NCBI GenBank assembly: GCA_016218915.1 | Contig: JACRCQ010000007.1 | Coordinates: 140,380-204,379, forward strand | Direction of reading: 5' to 3' | DNA from: Deltaproteobacteria bacterium | Lineage (GTDB): Bacteria > Myxococcota_A > Polyangia > Polyangiales > Polyangiaceae | DNA: 64,000 bases | Shown here: positions 1-8,917 of the stretch, piece by piece | Numbering within the stretch: the stretch's first letter is position 1 | Layout of the letters: each line of letters opens with the position of its first letter | Position numbers and translations under genes: made by a program | The notes under the pieces: model-generated | Database searches by the model: none | Seen by the model: only the letters and a program-made list of their open reading frames with translations | Told to the model about the DNA's origin: nothing

Positions 1-29
1 CGTGACGCCTGGCCGGAAGGCAGGCGCCC
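1..29 (+). promoter_or_regulatory. Leader hairpin of the first sigma-like gene
   Basis: The bases just before the start codon hold a 6-bp inverted repeat (CGCCTG at 6-11, CAGGCG at 21-26). The SD-like GGAAGG is in or next to the loop. The leader of the paralogous gene at 12672 is closely similar and also puts its SD inside a hairpin, so the structure is conserved between the copies. Translational control is inferred. Confidence 0.45.
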
Positions 30-830
30 ATGCGCGCGAACTGGGAGGCTCTCCACCAGAGCCTTGCTGTTTCCATTCGGACTCTGCAGGCAGATCAGGC
101 GTTCACGAGGGCAAAGACGAGACACGACCCGCTCCGGGCGTTCCCGGAGCCAGGCGCGCTCGTCTCGTTCCTCACGACCAAGCAGGGCGACCTCGATGCG
201 AAGGACCGCATCCTGGCGGCCCTGGTCACCATGGTGCAGCGCCGCGAGGACCGGGCGCTCGCTTCGGCGCTCCTCTGGCTTGGGCTCTGGCCGGGCCTCG
301 ATGCTGCCTACCGCCGACGCATCAAGCACTTCGCTTCGCGCCCGGAGGAGCTGGTGTCGGAGATCGCCGACGTGTTCGCCGGGCACGTCGAGCGGCTCAA
401 CTTCGAGACCGTGTCGCGAGTTGCCGCCACGCTTGTGCGCAGTACCGAGCGCGACGTCATGGAGCGGCGCAGGAAGGTCTGGGCCGAGAGCGCGCGAATC
501 CGTGAGGACAAGGCCGAGCCTCGCGTGTTCGACGATTTCGTCCAAGGCACCGAGATCGGCAACATGCCGGTGGATCACTGGACAGCGCCGCAGACGGAGT
601 CCCGCCTCGGGCTGAGTCCAGGATTGGGCGTCGATCAGGCGGTAGCTGCGTTGCGCGCGTGGCTCGAACCCATCGTTGGCGAGGACGCCGAGTTGCTCGT
701 AGCGGTGCTGGTGCTCGAGGAAACGCAGCGCGAGGCCGGCGAGCGCCTCGGCCTGTCCCACGACGCGGCGCGAAAGCGCTTCCAGAGGGCGCTTGAGCGG
801 GTTCGGCAGCAGGGATTGACAGGCGGTTGA
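30..830 (+). CDS. Sigma-70-like RNA polymerase factor, copy 1
   Basis: This 266-aa protein ends in a sigma region-4-type helix-turn-helix (about residues 225-262, core EETQREAGERLGLSHDAARK). In sigma factors this segment contacts the -35 element. The middle (about 70-165) is helical and Arg-rich, ending in ERDVMERRRK, and could be a diverged region 2. A paralog with most residues identical lies at 12672-11845 on the other strand, and both genes share a hairpin leader and the N-terminal segment W-E-A-L-H. It is the first gene of a plus-strand set with a repressor and a metallopeptidase. The role is inferred: a phage-encoded sigma factor or anti-host transcription switch. The true upstream context is outside the window. 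Confidence 0.65.
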   Translation: MRANWEALHQSLAVSIRTLQADQAFTRAKTRHDPLRAFPEPGALVSFLTTKQGDLDAKDRILAALVTMVQRREDRALASALLWLGLWPGLDAAYRRRIKHFASRPEELVSEIADVFAGHVERLNFETVSRVAATLVRSTERDVMERRRKVWAESARIREDKAEPRVFDDFVQGTEIGNMPVDHWTAPQTESRLGLSPGLGVDQAVAALRAWLEPIVGEDAELLVAVLVLEETQREAGERLGLSHDAARKRFQRALERVRQQGLTGG

Positions 831-838
831 GTGTTTAG

Positions 839-852
839 TATTTAGGTTACAG
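839..852 (+). promoter_or_regulatory. Candidate operator O1 of the XRE repressor
   Basis: TATTTAGGTTACAG lies 45 bases before the repressor start. It matches TGTTTAGGGAACAG at 1983-1996 in 11 of 14 positions. Both copies sit in the only two AT-rich intergenic gaps around the repressor gene, which suggests operator sites. No binding evidence exists. Confidence 0.35.
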
Positions 853-896
853 TTGATGCCGACGGCGAAGCTCGGCCACCAACAGAGAGACTAGAC

Positions 897-1247
897 GTGA
901 AGCGAGAAAAGCTAGGAGAACGTATCAAGCGTGTGCGGCAGGAGCGCCGCCTGGGTCTGCGGGAGACGGCGACCAAGCTGAACATCTCCGCAACGTACCT
1001 CTCTCGCATCGAAACCTGCCAGGAGGCGAGCCCGCCTGCCGAAAAGGTCATACGCGGTTTGGCGGAGCTCCTGCAAGACGACTTCGACGAGCTCATGCAG
1101 CTCGCCGGGCGCGTGCCGCAGGACGTTGAGAACGTCATCAAGGGCGATCCCAGGATGCCCGAGTTCTTGCGCACGGCGCGTGATGCCAACGTCTCCGGTG
1201 AGGACCTGCTCGAGATGCTCAGGACCAAGCGGAAGGGGCAACCGTGA
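897..1247 (+). CDS. XRE/cI-type helix-turn-helix repressor
   Basis: The 116-aa protein opens with a classical XRE HTH domain (residues about 8-65): LGERIKRVRQERRLGLRETA, then the recognition-helix segment ISATYLSRIE. The C-terminal 50 residues are helical and unassigned. The stop overlaps the GTG start of the ImmA/IrrE-like peptidase (GTGA). This is the same pairing as ImmR/ImmA of ICEBs1 and DdrO/IrrE of Deinococcus, where the peptidase cleaves the repressor and induces the element. It probably keeps lysis genes silent and responds to DNA damage. Two similar candidate operators flank the pair. Confidence 0.8.
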   Translation: MKREKLGERIKRVRQERRLGLRETATKLNISATYLSRIETCQEASPPAEKVIRGLAELLQDDFDELMQLAGRVPQDVENVIKGDPRMPEFLRTARDANVSGEDLLEMLRTKRKGQP

Positions 1248-1945
1248 TACCCGAGCTGAAGGTCCCCTACCTCAAGGAGTCCGACATCGAGCACGCGGCG
1301 ATGGAACTGCTTCGCCGGTACTCGACGTGGAAGGGCGCCGCCGCGCGCCCGCCGATCGACGTGGACAACATCGTGGAGGGATACTTCGGCCTCGACCTGG
1401 CGTTCATCGACTTAACCGAGCTGCTCGGCATGCCTGATGTGCTGGGCGCGACTTTCCTCAAGGAGAAGCGGGTGTTCATCGAGCAGTCCTTGGACCTGGA
1501 GGGCAAGGAGGGGCGGCTCGCTTTCACGCTCGCGCACGAAAGTGGTCACTGGTACATGCACCGGCCGCTGATCGAAGCCGAGAGGGTCGTCGCGCCACTG
1601 TTTTCCACGAGCGAGATCCCCGAGCAGCCCGCGATCGTGTGTCGCTCGAGCCAGAAGAAGGCACGCGCGGAGTGGCAAGCCGACCTATTCGCTGCATGTC
1701 TGCTGATGCCCTCGGCCGATGTTCGCGCAACGATGAAGGCCTTGTGCGGCGACAAGGCGCCGACATGGGAACGCGTCGAAGAGCGCCGCAAGAAGCGCGA
1801 GCTCGACGAACGGCTTCGTGATCTTGCCGCCGAGGTCATCGAGCGCGGCCGGTTCACGAACGTATCGAACGAGGCGATGCGCTATCGCCTGCTCGACCTC
1901 AACCTTGTGATCGACGCTTCAAACCCACAGAGGAGCCTTCTCTGA
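1244..1945 (+). CDS. ImmA/IrrE-family metallopeptidase (anti-repressor)
   Basis: The 233-aa protein carries the zinc-binding HExxH motif as HESGH within FTLAHESGHWYMH (about residues 94-106). A later acidic segment, W-Q-A-D-L-F-A-A (about 144-151), resembles the third-ligand region of this family. It begins with GTG overlapping the repressor stop by four bases, so the two are translationally coupled. By analogy with ImmA and IrrE it should cleave the adjacent XRE protein when the cell is stressed and so trigger induction. Length and motif spacing fit the family. The cleavage target is inferred from neighbourhood. Confidence 0.8.
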   Translation: MIPELKVPYLKESDIEHAAMELLRRYSTWKGAAARPPIDVDNIVEGYFGLDLAFIDLTELLGMPDVLGATFLKEKRVFIEQSLDLEGKEGRLAFTLAHESGHWYMHRPLIEAERVVAPLFSTSEIPEQPAIVCRSSQKKARAEWQADLFAACLLMPSADVRATMKALCGDKAPTWERVEERRKKRELDERLRDLAAEVIERGRFTNVSNEAMRYRLLDLNLVIDASNPQRSLL

Positions 1946-1981
1946 TGCTCAGGGGCGGCTTCTTTGCGCTTAGAGTGTCCC

Positions 1982-1996
1982 CTGTTTAGGGAACAG
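1982..1996 (+). promoter_or_regulatory. Candidate operator O2 (palindromic) before the unknown gene pair
   Basis: CTGTTTAGGGAACAG is a near palindrome (CTGTT / AACAG around five bases). It resembles the element at 839-852 before the repressor gene. It sits 18 bases before the ATG at 2014, where a repressor would block transcription of the two downstream genes. This is inferred from position and similarity only. Confidence 0.35.
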
Positions 1997-2013
1997 TGAT
2001 CAGGAGATTCGCC

Positions 2014-3207
2014 ATGCCTCACCGCGAGTGGAACCCGAAGTCCTTCTTCCGCCACCTGACCGCAGATGCGCTCGACGCGCTGCAAGAATGGGCAGGAGTG
2101 GAGCTACAGCTGGACGGCGACGGACCAGTCTACGAGCAGATGTATCGGGCGTGGAAGGCGCTGCCGGAGAAGGAGCGGCAGAGGCTGGAGACTGAACTTT
2201 TGCCCGTCAACGACATGTGCGCTCCCCACGCTCGCTCCTATCTCGAGCAACTCGCGCCGCTCGTGTGGACCAACGGCACATCGCAGCTGGTGGAGGAAAG
2301 CCGCACGTGGTCGGCCCAGGATCTCGCGGTGCGACTTTTCACCGCCGACCAGAAGCGGTTCGCTGATGCGCATCAGACCTACGCCGTCGACATGATGGAG
2401 CACTTCAAGGAGTACCATGGGCGCTACGCCGTGACCCTCGCACCGACGCCCGCCGCGAAGGCCTGGATGAAGCAAGCCATGGCGGGGCACTTTCGTGACA
2501 CGGCCTTCGGCGCCCGTTGCCAGGTCGAGGACTTCGCGAACCAGGAGAAGTTCGCGCTCTTCGTGTTCCACGAAGATGAGGTCGCTCCGTTCGATCGCTT
2601 CAACGATGAGGGCGTCGTCGAGCCTGACTGGCAGCGCCCGGTGATCCGCCTGGCAGCCGTGTTTCAATTCGAGACCTCCACCCTGCTGGTGAAAGCTCCG
2701 CGCAAGCCCGAGCGTGAGAAGCTCCGGGACCTGTTCGCCGAAATCTTCGTTCGTGACCTGGAGTACTTCGAGGACGCATCAAAGAGCCCGAAGTTCTGTT
2801 TCGATCCGCTGCGGGATTCGGAGTTCGACTTTCCGACTCGCGGCGCCGACAAGATCGACGAAGTGTCGATCGTGCGAATCGATGCGAAGCCGGCTCACGC
2901 GGACGTCAGGCGCATCATCGTGGAGATGAAGCCCGGCCTGTCCATCGAGGGGGTACGCATGGTACTGGCCGAGCACGGCGTGGACCTGGGCACCGACGCC
3001 ATCCAGGGGGTGCGGTTGCAGTTCCGATTCGAGGGCAAGGGGCGATCGAGGTTTCGAACGGTCAGCCTCTTCAACCCGAACAGTTCAAACCTGCGAGACA
3101 CGGATCGAGATCGCCTGATCCGGCGCTACCTGAAGGAATGGGGCATTGATGCGAGCGGAAGACGGGAAGCCGTGGAAGCTGCTGCTCTCGAAACTGCGGC
3201 GCAGTGA
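2014..3207 (+). CDS. Unknown protein, first gene of a two-gene unit
   Basis: I do not recognise this 397-aa protein. I chose the ATG at 2014 because AGGAG lies at 2002-2006; a GTG at 1996 is in frame but has no ribosome site. The sequence has no signal peptide or membrane segment. It is charged and looks globular. A stretch near residue 290 (FDFPTRGADKIDEVSIVRID) begins a predicted alpha/beta C-terminal half. It overlaps the next gene by 59 bases, so the two proteins are probably made together. The unit follows the repressor/peptidase pair and a candidate operator, and so may be induced with the phage. An accessory or anti-host function is possible but unproven. Confidence 0.55.
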   Translation: MPHREWNPKSFFRHLTADALDALQEWAGVELQLDGDGPVYEQMYRAWKALPEKERQRLETELLPVNDMCAPHARSYLEQLAPLVWTNGTSQLVEESRTWSAQDLAVRLFTADQKRFADAHQTYAVDMMEHFKEYHGRYAVTLAPTPAAKAWMKQAMAGHFRDTAFGARCQVEDFANQEKFALFVFHEDEVAPFDRFNDEGVVEPDWQRPVIRLAAVFQFETSTLLVKAPRKPEREKLRDLFAEIFVRDLEYFEDASKSPKFCFDPLRDSEFDFPTRGADKIDEVSIVRIDAKPAHADVRRIIVEMKPGLSIEGVRMVLAEHGVDLGTDAIQGVRLQFRFEGKGRSRFRTVSLFNPNSSNLRDTDRDRLIRRYLKEWGIDASGRREAVEAAALETAAQ

Positions 3208-4372
3208 TAACGCCCGGGTGAGCTACGCCGAGGTTGCGGCGGCGGGCGGGGACACCGTGCTCCTCGTCCGCGAGCGGCTCCTGGAACTCGGCTCTGCCGA
3301 GGGCTACGAACCATCCGGCTGCGAGCACCGCTGCACGCCGAATCTCGATTGGGACAGTCGAGCCAAGGAGGGACTGGTCGGCGTGGCATGCCCTCAGGAG
3401 CCCGCGTGCTGGCCGGGATGGACGTGGGTCGCACACAGCGAGGTCGACAGCCACCGCTGCAGAGCCAAGAACGTGTTCGCGGCGCTCGCCGCACGCAACG
3501 GGCTCGAACCGCTCACCGTCGCGGTGCCGCCTCCTTTCGTTGGCTTGGGGCTGCTGCGCCGCCGCGGGCTGTCGGTGCCCGTGGTGTGGCTCCGCTCGCC
3601 GACGCGCGGCTTCGAGCAGCTGTGCCGTGGGCTCCGCGAGCAACTGGGTCACGACGCGCTCATCGTGCTCGTGGCGAAGAATCCGCGCGTGTCGTTCGCG
3701 GCGGCCGACAAGATCGCGCCCCTCGAACTGCTCGACGATCCCCGCGGCGATCTCGGGCTCCTCCGCGCCCTGGAGGAACTGACGCCCGACTACCGCACGC
3801 GGGTCGTCGCTGACCAGACGCTCGACCTCGACTACGTGAGAATGCGGTTCGCGACCCGACCTGGAGATCGCCACGTCGTCGAGATCAACGGCCACGACTT
3901 CGGCGGCTTCCGACAGAGCGACGTTAAGTTCCTGCGGCTGTTGCTCCTGGCCGCCGCGCGCAAGAACGGGAAGGATGACGGGTGGATCGACAAGTCGCGG
4001 CTCCGCGACGGAGACGACAAGGACCGCGCGCTCGAGCGCATGCGCGAGGAGCTGAGCACGTACGACGTGCCGGGCCTTTCCGAGGTCGAACGCAAGGCGC
4101 TCATCAAGGTACAGAAGGGCCAGGGAACTCTTCGCCTCGGCGTCCCTCCGGAAAACATCGAGTTCGACGCGTCGCTCGCCGCCTTCGACTACGTGGGAAC
4201 CAAGGCCACGAACAAGAAGGGCGGTTCCAAGGGGAAGACCACCCAGAAGCAGGAGGAAGGACTGCAGAACGCGGCGGTCCTGCTGCGCGACTGCCGGCGC
4301 CACGGCGTGCCGGGGGACGTGGCCTCCGTGAAAACGCCTACGACACGTCGTTCCAACCGTAGCGCGACTTGA
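3149..4372 (+). CDS. Unknown protein with Cys cluster and winged-helix-like C-terminus
   Basis: The 407-aa product is unrecognised as a family. Residues about 55-90 carry four cysteines in two pairs (C-E-H-R-C and C-P-Q-E-P-A-C), a plausible zinc site. Near residue 250 a segment rich in Leu and basic residues (SDVKFLRLLLLAAARK, then WIDKSRL) resembles a winged-helix DNA-binding fold. The C-terminus is Lys-rich. ATG 3149 is preferred over TTG 3146, with AAGGA at 3133-3137. It overlaps the preceding gene by 59 bases. Its 3' end overlaps the convergent primase gene by 35 bases. The role is unknown. Confidence 0.55.
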   Translation: MRAEDGKPWKLLLSKLRRSDNARVSYAEVAAAGGDTVLLVRERLLELGSAEGYEPSGCEHRCTPNLDWDSRAKEGLVGVACPQEPACWPGWTWVAHSEVDSHRCRAKNVFAALAARNGLEPLTVAVPPPFVGLGLLRRRGLSVPVVWLRSPTRGFEQLCRGLREQLGHDALIVLVAKNPRVSFAAADKIAPLELLDDPRGDLGLLRALEELTPDYRTRVVADQTLDLDYVRMRFATRPGDRHVVEINGHDFGGFRQSDVKFLRLLLLAAARKNGKDDGWIDKSRLRDGDDKDRALERMREELSTYDVPGLSEVERKALIKVQKGQGTLRLGVPPENIEFDASLAAFDYVGTKATNKKGGSKGKTTQKQEEGLQNAAVLLRDCRRHGVPGDVASVKTPTTRRSNRSAT

Positions 4373-7300
4373 AATTCTCCCGGAAGCCGCCGTGATCGGG
4401 CTCGCCGGGTTGCGGGAAGTCGTCGGCGCTCACCACGTTGGTCTTCGACAGGTCGATGAGAACTGCTCGTCTGCGGTTTTCGCGACCGCCGAAGCAAACG
4501 CGCTCGCCGTCAGCGACCACGAAGCCCTCCTGCTTCTTGCTCTCCAGGATCAGCCGTCGCAACGCTTTGAGATCGACCACCTCCCCTTCGTAATCGATGC
4601 GCTTGCAGTGGGCGCGAAAGGCGTCGTAGGCGCTCTCGAGATGGATGGCCAGGTTTGCGCCATCGAACACGTAATGGACGCGGTACTTGAGCACGTCCTG
4701 CACCGCCATCACGCCCAGCATCTCGAGGAAGTGATCGAGGGCGTTCTTCACCCCGTGGTCGGTCTCGAGCACGTCGGCAAGCACGGCATCGACCGCGGCT
4801 CGGACACCGAGGTCCTCGGGCAGCTCGCAGCCGCAGGCCTTCGCGAACTCCTCAAACAAGTGAACGCCGAGCAGCATCGCAGTGATGTTCTCGGCGACCC
4901 GGACTGGCACCTTGCGCTCACCGAGCAGCGTCTTGGCGACCTCGCGAACAATGGCAAGGTCGGCGTCGAAGTCGCGCCCGAGGCAGAACTGGATGTACCG
5001 GGGAGCGAACAGGGTCAGATCGACCGCACGAAGTTCCTGGTGCGCGCGCTTGCAGTACGCGAGCTCGGCCAGGGTTGTCTTCTCGGGATTGGAGGTGATG
5101 ATGCGCTCGAGCAGGGCCGCCTCAATCGGGCGGGTTTCGCCGGCAACGCACACTGGCGCCTGCAGATGGTACGTGTTCACCTTGAGGTCTGGCCTGCCGC
5201 GCTCCTCGGTTTCGCCTCGGTAGAGCCTCCGCAGGTAGCGGTGCAGGGTATTCAGCCGCTGCCGTTGCATATCGTAGGGCTTGTACTCGTCGATGAAGAT
5301 CGGCACGGACCGCGTCGAGGTGAGCAGTTTGAGCAGCGCGAATTCTGTCTCGGTGGCGCTGTAGGGCTCGGCGTCGCGCACGCCGAACAGAGGCCACATG
5401 ACGTCGATGCACACGCTCGACTTGCCGGAGCCTTGCGTGCCCCACACGAACAGCGTCGGGAAGCTTCCCACGGTCCGCATGAATCGCGGCTTCATGGGCG
5501 TGGCGAAAAACCAGCCGAGGATGGGAAGGATGACCTCGGGCTTATTGACTCGCGGGAGGTATTCGAAAACCACCCGCGCGACCGCCTGGAAGGTCTCGTC
5601 GTCGGTTGGCTTGTAGCGAATCCGCTTGTCGAGCGAGGCCCCTCCGGGAACGTAGACGACCGGCGACGGGTCGATGAACCCGTCCTTGCCGATGGAGCAG
5701 TCAGGCCCGAGCCACACGTGGTGCTCGCCCTGGTGATACTCCCCGAGCATCGTGGAGCCCGGGCGACTCGGCACGGGTCTGCGCGCGAGCACTCGCAACA
5801 GTCCCTGGACGTTGTTGTCGCTGCCGGTCCATTGCAGGTCGGCCGAAGGTAGCTGCCGAATGAGATCCCGCTTCGAATGGAAGGCCGACAGCGGAAGGCG
5901 CAGCGGCGCCACCGTCGTACCCTTGTCCGTGTGCGCCTCGCCGAGGATGAGCTCCCCGTCCTCGGTGACAACGCGCATGGTCGGCACGATCGCGAAGGAA
6001 GAGACGACCCTGGTCTCGCCGCGTACGGTCATCACGTAGTAGAACCGGGCGTCTTCGTAGATCTCCCCTTCGAAGGCGTCGTCGCCACCGTCGGGCTGTT
6101 GGGGACGCTCCTGCGTTTCGCGCGCGGCCGGGCTCGAAGCCTGGCTCATCGCCTTGCGCAGATCCCTGAGCTTGAGCCCGAAGCGCTTTTCCACGAGCCC
6201 CAGGTACTTGCCGTGGACGGCCGGATCTCTGTGAGAAATGGCGTCCAAGATGGGCTTGAGCCGGTACTCGAGCTCGCGGGCGGGCGTGTCGGTGGGCACC
6301 GTCTCAATCGCCTTCTCGATGTCGAAGACGACGTCGTACAGGTCGCACCGTGCGCCCGGCTCACGGTTCACGCGGCAGTAGCCGAGCTTCTGAAGCGCAT
6401 GGCACGGCGGTGCGACAGCCCCGTCCTCACGGGCTGTTCCCAGCACCTTTTCGTGGGCTTTCCTGACGTACTCCGGACCGTCGCGCCCGCTCAGCTTGCC
6501 GAGCCCACGCCGATCGTACTCGACGATCAGGTCGGTGACCTCCTCGAGGCCAAGCCCCTTGTGCGCAAAGAAGCGCACCATGTTGAAGATGGCGAGGCTG
6601 CGATCGTCGGCCCCCTGATCCCAGAGGCGCTGCACCGGGCCACACATCTCGACGGGGCGTTCCCAGTCGTATCCGCCCTCTGGCGTGCGGTTCGCCTTCC
6701 CCGTGCCCGGCGTTGGGCCGCCGCCCGCGATCGGAAGCGAAACACGAGGAGCGGGCGCGTCGATCTTTCCCTGCTCAGCAGGCTTATCAAGGCGCTCCGC
6801 CAGCCGCCCGTCTTCGACGCGTTCGAAGCCAGCCAGCGCTGCGCTCACCCGGTGGGGGCGATCGCCCTGGCCGTCTCCCTTCTGGCTCACCGTGCCGATG
6901 ACTTTGATGATGCGGGCGACGTCATGAATCGAATCGACGTGAACCTGCTCGCCTTGAACGCGCCGTCGAACCGCTGCCTCGAAGCCCTTGAGCCCGGCCT
7001 GGATTCGCTCGCGTCGGTCGCCCTGCAGCGGCGTGGGCGGCAGCGCAAACCAAAGCTGCGCACCGTTGCCGCTCATCATGAGCCGAGGGCGCAGCAGCCC
7101 CTCGGACTCGCACCACGCGATCGCGAGCTCCGCAGCGGCCAATGCGCCGCCAAGCTCCTGCTCGGTGCTCGCTGTGTCTTTGGGCCGGACGGGATCGATG
7201 TCGATCACCGTGGCGGTGATGAGTTCAATGTCCTTGCGTGCAGCCCCATTCCGTAGCGGCCGCACGACGTTCGGCGCGCGACCTAGAAGGCGCCGCGGTC

Positions 7301-7505
7301 GAGGTTGGATGCCGACGTAGACATTGCCGGCGCCGTTGGTGCGAACGCACTCGCTGACGAACGCATTCTCGTCGTCGAAGAAGCCGATGCCGACGATGCC
7401 TCCCCCCGGTCGAATGACCCGAACCTCGGAAACACCATGCTCGCCATGGGCAAGCCAGCGCCAAGTGGATCGAATTGCCTGTGGGTTCGGCTCGGGCACG
7501 CTCAT
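4338..7505 (-). CDS. AEP-type primase / SF3-like helicase fusion
   Basis: The 1055-aa protein should start replication. The N-terminal third carries archaeo-eukaryotic primase signatures: a hhDhD-type metal motif (VIDIDP), SGNGAQLWF, and DVARIIKVIGT. A middle region resembles PriCT and then has three cysteines in about 20 residues (CHALQKLGYC...C), possibly a metal or Fe-S site. The C-terminal half has a Walker A (GTQGSGKSSV) and Walker B (PIFIDEY) typical of phage D5/DUF927-like helicases. The start overlaps the upstream helicase stop (ATGA at 7502-7505). The open frame runs 145 residues further upstream, but that part is only the antisense of the helicase gene. No DNA polymerase gene is visible in the window, so it may work with a host or distant polymerase. 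Confidence 0.85.
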   Translation of the reverse strand: MSVPEPNPQAIRSTWRWLAHGEHGVSEVRVIRPGGGIVGIGFFDDENAFVSECVRTNGAGNVYVGIQPRPRRLLGRAPNVVRPLRNGAARKDIELITATVIDIDPVRPKDTASTEQELGGALAAAELAIAWCESEGLLRPRLMMSGNGAQLWFALPPTPLQGDRRERIQAGLKGFEAAVRRRVQGEQVHVDSIHDVARIIKVIGTVSQKGDGQGDRPHRVSAALAGFERVEDGRLAERLDKPAEQGKIDAPAPRVSLPIAGGGPTPGTGKANRTPEGGYDWERPVEMCGPVQRLWDQGADDRSLAIFNMVRFFAHKGLGLEEVTDLIVEYDRRGLGKLSGRDGPEYVRKAHEKVLGTAREDGAVAPPCHALQKLGYCRVNREPGARCDLYDVVFDIEKAIETVPTDTPARELEYRLKPILDAISHRDPAVHGKYLGLVEKRFGLKLRDLRKAMSQASSPAARETQERPQQPDGGDDAFEGEIYEDARFYYVMTVRGETRVVSSFAIVPTMRVVTEDGELILGEAHTDKGTTVAPLRLPLSAFHSKRDLIRQLPSADLQWTGSDNNVQGLLRVLARRPVPSRPGSTMLGEYHQGEHHVWLGPDCSIGKDGFIDPSPVVYVPGGASLDKRIRYKPTDDETFQAVARVVFEYLPRVNKPEVILPILGWFFATPMKPRFMRTVGSFPTLFVWGTQGSGKSSVCIDVMWPLFGVRDAEPYSATETEFALLKLLTSTRSVPIFIDEYKPYDMQRQRLNTLHRYLRRLYRGETEERGRPDLKVNTYHLQAPVCVAGETRPIEAALLERIITSNPEKTTLAELAYCKRAHQELRAVDLTLFAPRYIQFCLGRDFDADLAIVREVAKTLLGERKVPVRVAENITAMLLGVHLFEEFAKACGCELPEDLGVRAAVDAVLADVLETDHGVKNALDHFLEMLGVMAVQDVLKYRVHYVFDGANLAIHLESAYDAFRAHCKRIDYEGEVVDLKALRRLILESKKQEGFVVADGERVCFGGRENRRRAVLIDLSKTNVVSADDFPQPGEPDHGGFRENFKSRYGWNDVS

Positions 7506-8917
7506 GCGCAGCGGCCCCCCGCGGCTGTCACCATGCCGAGTTTCGAGGCCGGCACGCTGAGCACCTCCGCGTAGAGCCTTCGTCGTTCCAGGTGATGACG
7601 GCGCAAAATGGGAACCCTCCGGTCGACGAAGTCGAAGAGCACCGCGTCGCGCTTGTCTGGGTGCGGCCTCATCAGCCGCCCAAGTCGCTGCGTGGTTCGT
7701 CCGCGCGCTCGGCTCGGGTAGGCGAGAAACACGCGAGAGAGGCGTGGAAGATCGAGCCCTTCGTCTGCCAGGCTCGTCGCCACCAGCACGGGAAGGTTCC
7801 CGGCTCGAGCCTGGTCGAGGAGCTCCTTGCGACGTGCCCGTTTCACCTGGCCTGTCAGAACGGCCGCGCCAATGCCGCGCTTTGCGATCGCGGCAGCGAG
7901 GAGCTCGCAGTGCTCGATTCGCCCCGAGAGCACCAGGCAACTATGGCCGGCCAGTGCCTCCGTTACGACGCTGTTGACGATGAGGCAGTTGCGCTCCTCG
8001 TCCGCGGCGACAGCGGCGAGCATTGGCGCGTAGTCCTCCGCTGCCAAGTATGGGTAGGTGAATTCGGTCTCGATGGACCGGACCTCCGGAACGGCGAGAA
8101 CTCCGGCCGCAACAAGCGCCTCGTGCGTGACGCTGACGAGTTGCCCGCCGAGGAACAGCTCGAGCAGCGGCGTGAGCCCGTCCTCGCGCTCGGGCGTTGC
8201 GGTGAGCCCCAGCCGGTAGCGCGCCGGGCAGCGATCGACCACGCAGTTGAACGTGCAGGCAGCCACGTGGTGCGCCTCGTCGAGGATCATCAGTCCGAAG
8301 GTCGAGAGGAACTCGTCGAGTTTGATGGGATCCCATCGAACGAGAGCCTGGATGACCGCCACGGTGACTGGCGCCAGGCGTTCTTCGCCAGCACCTACCA
8401 GGCCGGCTTCCACGCCCAGCTTTTCGCGCAGCTCCCCCACCCATTGTTCGGCGAGGTCCAGGGTGTGCACCAGAATGAGGGTAGGCGTGCGCAGGCGAGC
8501 GATGACGCCCATCCCGACCCGGGTCTTGCCCCCACCGCACGGGATGACGACGGTGCCTTGGGTTACCTTCACGAGCTTGTCGACTGCACTGGACTGGTAG
8601 TCGCGTAGCGGAAGCTCCCGCATCTGCTCGAGCAGCGTGCTTGGCAGCACGCGAGCGTCGTCGCAGGCCACGATCAGTCCCTCCTGCGCTCCGGCGCGTT
8701 TCAGGGCATGGATGGCCCCACGAGGCAAGCGCACTTGCCCGTTCCGCTCCTCGACGAAGCACAGCACCTCCGGCTCCGGCCCGGGGTGGAGTCCCATTCG
8801 CACCCGATCGAGGTAGGCGGGATTGGCGTAGGACAGCGCCCGCCGCAGCCGTTCGACGACTTTGGGCGGCAAGTCAGCCGCATCGAGTGTGAGTGCAGCA
8901 TCAACCCGCGCGCGCAT
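7502..8917 (-). CDS. DEAD/DEAH-box helicase, RAD25/SSL2 type
   Basis: A 471-aa superfamily 2 helicase. Visible motifs are Walker A (IPCGGGKTRVG), DEAH (LDEAHHVA), motif III-like (LTATPERED) and motif VI (QRLGRLMRP), in the usual order. This core resembles the COG1061 group. The N-terminal 110 residues look like the damage-recognition or scaffold region of those enzymes. The ATG at 8917 has a perfect GGAGG six bases upstream. It overlaps the DinG-like gene by 17 bases and the primase gene by four, so the three are one translational unit. It probably opens duplex DNA during phage replication or repair. Confidence 0.85.
   Translation of the reverse strand: MRARVDAALTLDAADLPPKVVERLRRALSYANPAYLDRVRMGLHPGPEPEVLCFVEERNGQVRLPRGAIHALKRAGAQEGLIVACDDARVLPSTLLEQMRELPLRDYQSSAVDKLVKVTQGTVVIPCGGGKTRVGMGVIARLRTPTLILVHTLDLAEQWVGELREKLGVEAGLVGAGEERLAPVTVAVIQALVRWDPIKLDEFLSTFGLMILDEAHHVAACTFNCVVDRCPARYRLGLTATPEREDGLTPLLELFLGGQLVSVTHEALVAAGVLAVPEVRSIETEFTYPYLAAEDYAPMLAAVAADEERNCLIVNSVVTEALAGHSCLVLSGRIEHCELLAAAIAKRGIGAAVLTGQVKRARRKELLDQARAGNLPVLVATSLADEGLDLPRLSRVFLAYPSRARGRTTQRLGRLMRPHPDKRDAVLFDFVDRRVPILRRHHLERRRLYAEVLSVPASKLGMVTAAGGRCA

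Noticed and set aside
3291..3297. CTCTGCC as a further late motif
   Set aside because: The 7-mer is present, but there is no GTCCC at the fixed distance upstream. Spacing is what defines the motif.
4392..5852. A 486-residue open frame on the plus strand
   Set aside because: It is antisense to the primase-helicase, whose motifs and overlaps prove the other strand. It is a GC-rich shadow without a ribosome site.
7506..7940. N-terminal extension of the primase
   Set aside because: The 145 residues are Arg-rich and antisense or out-of-frame to the helicase. ATG at 7505 with ATGA overlap is the better start.
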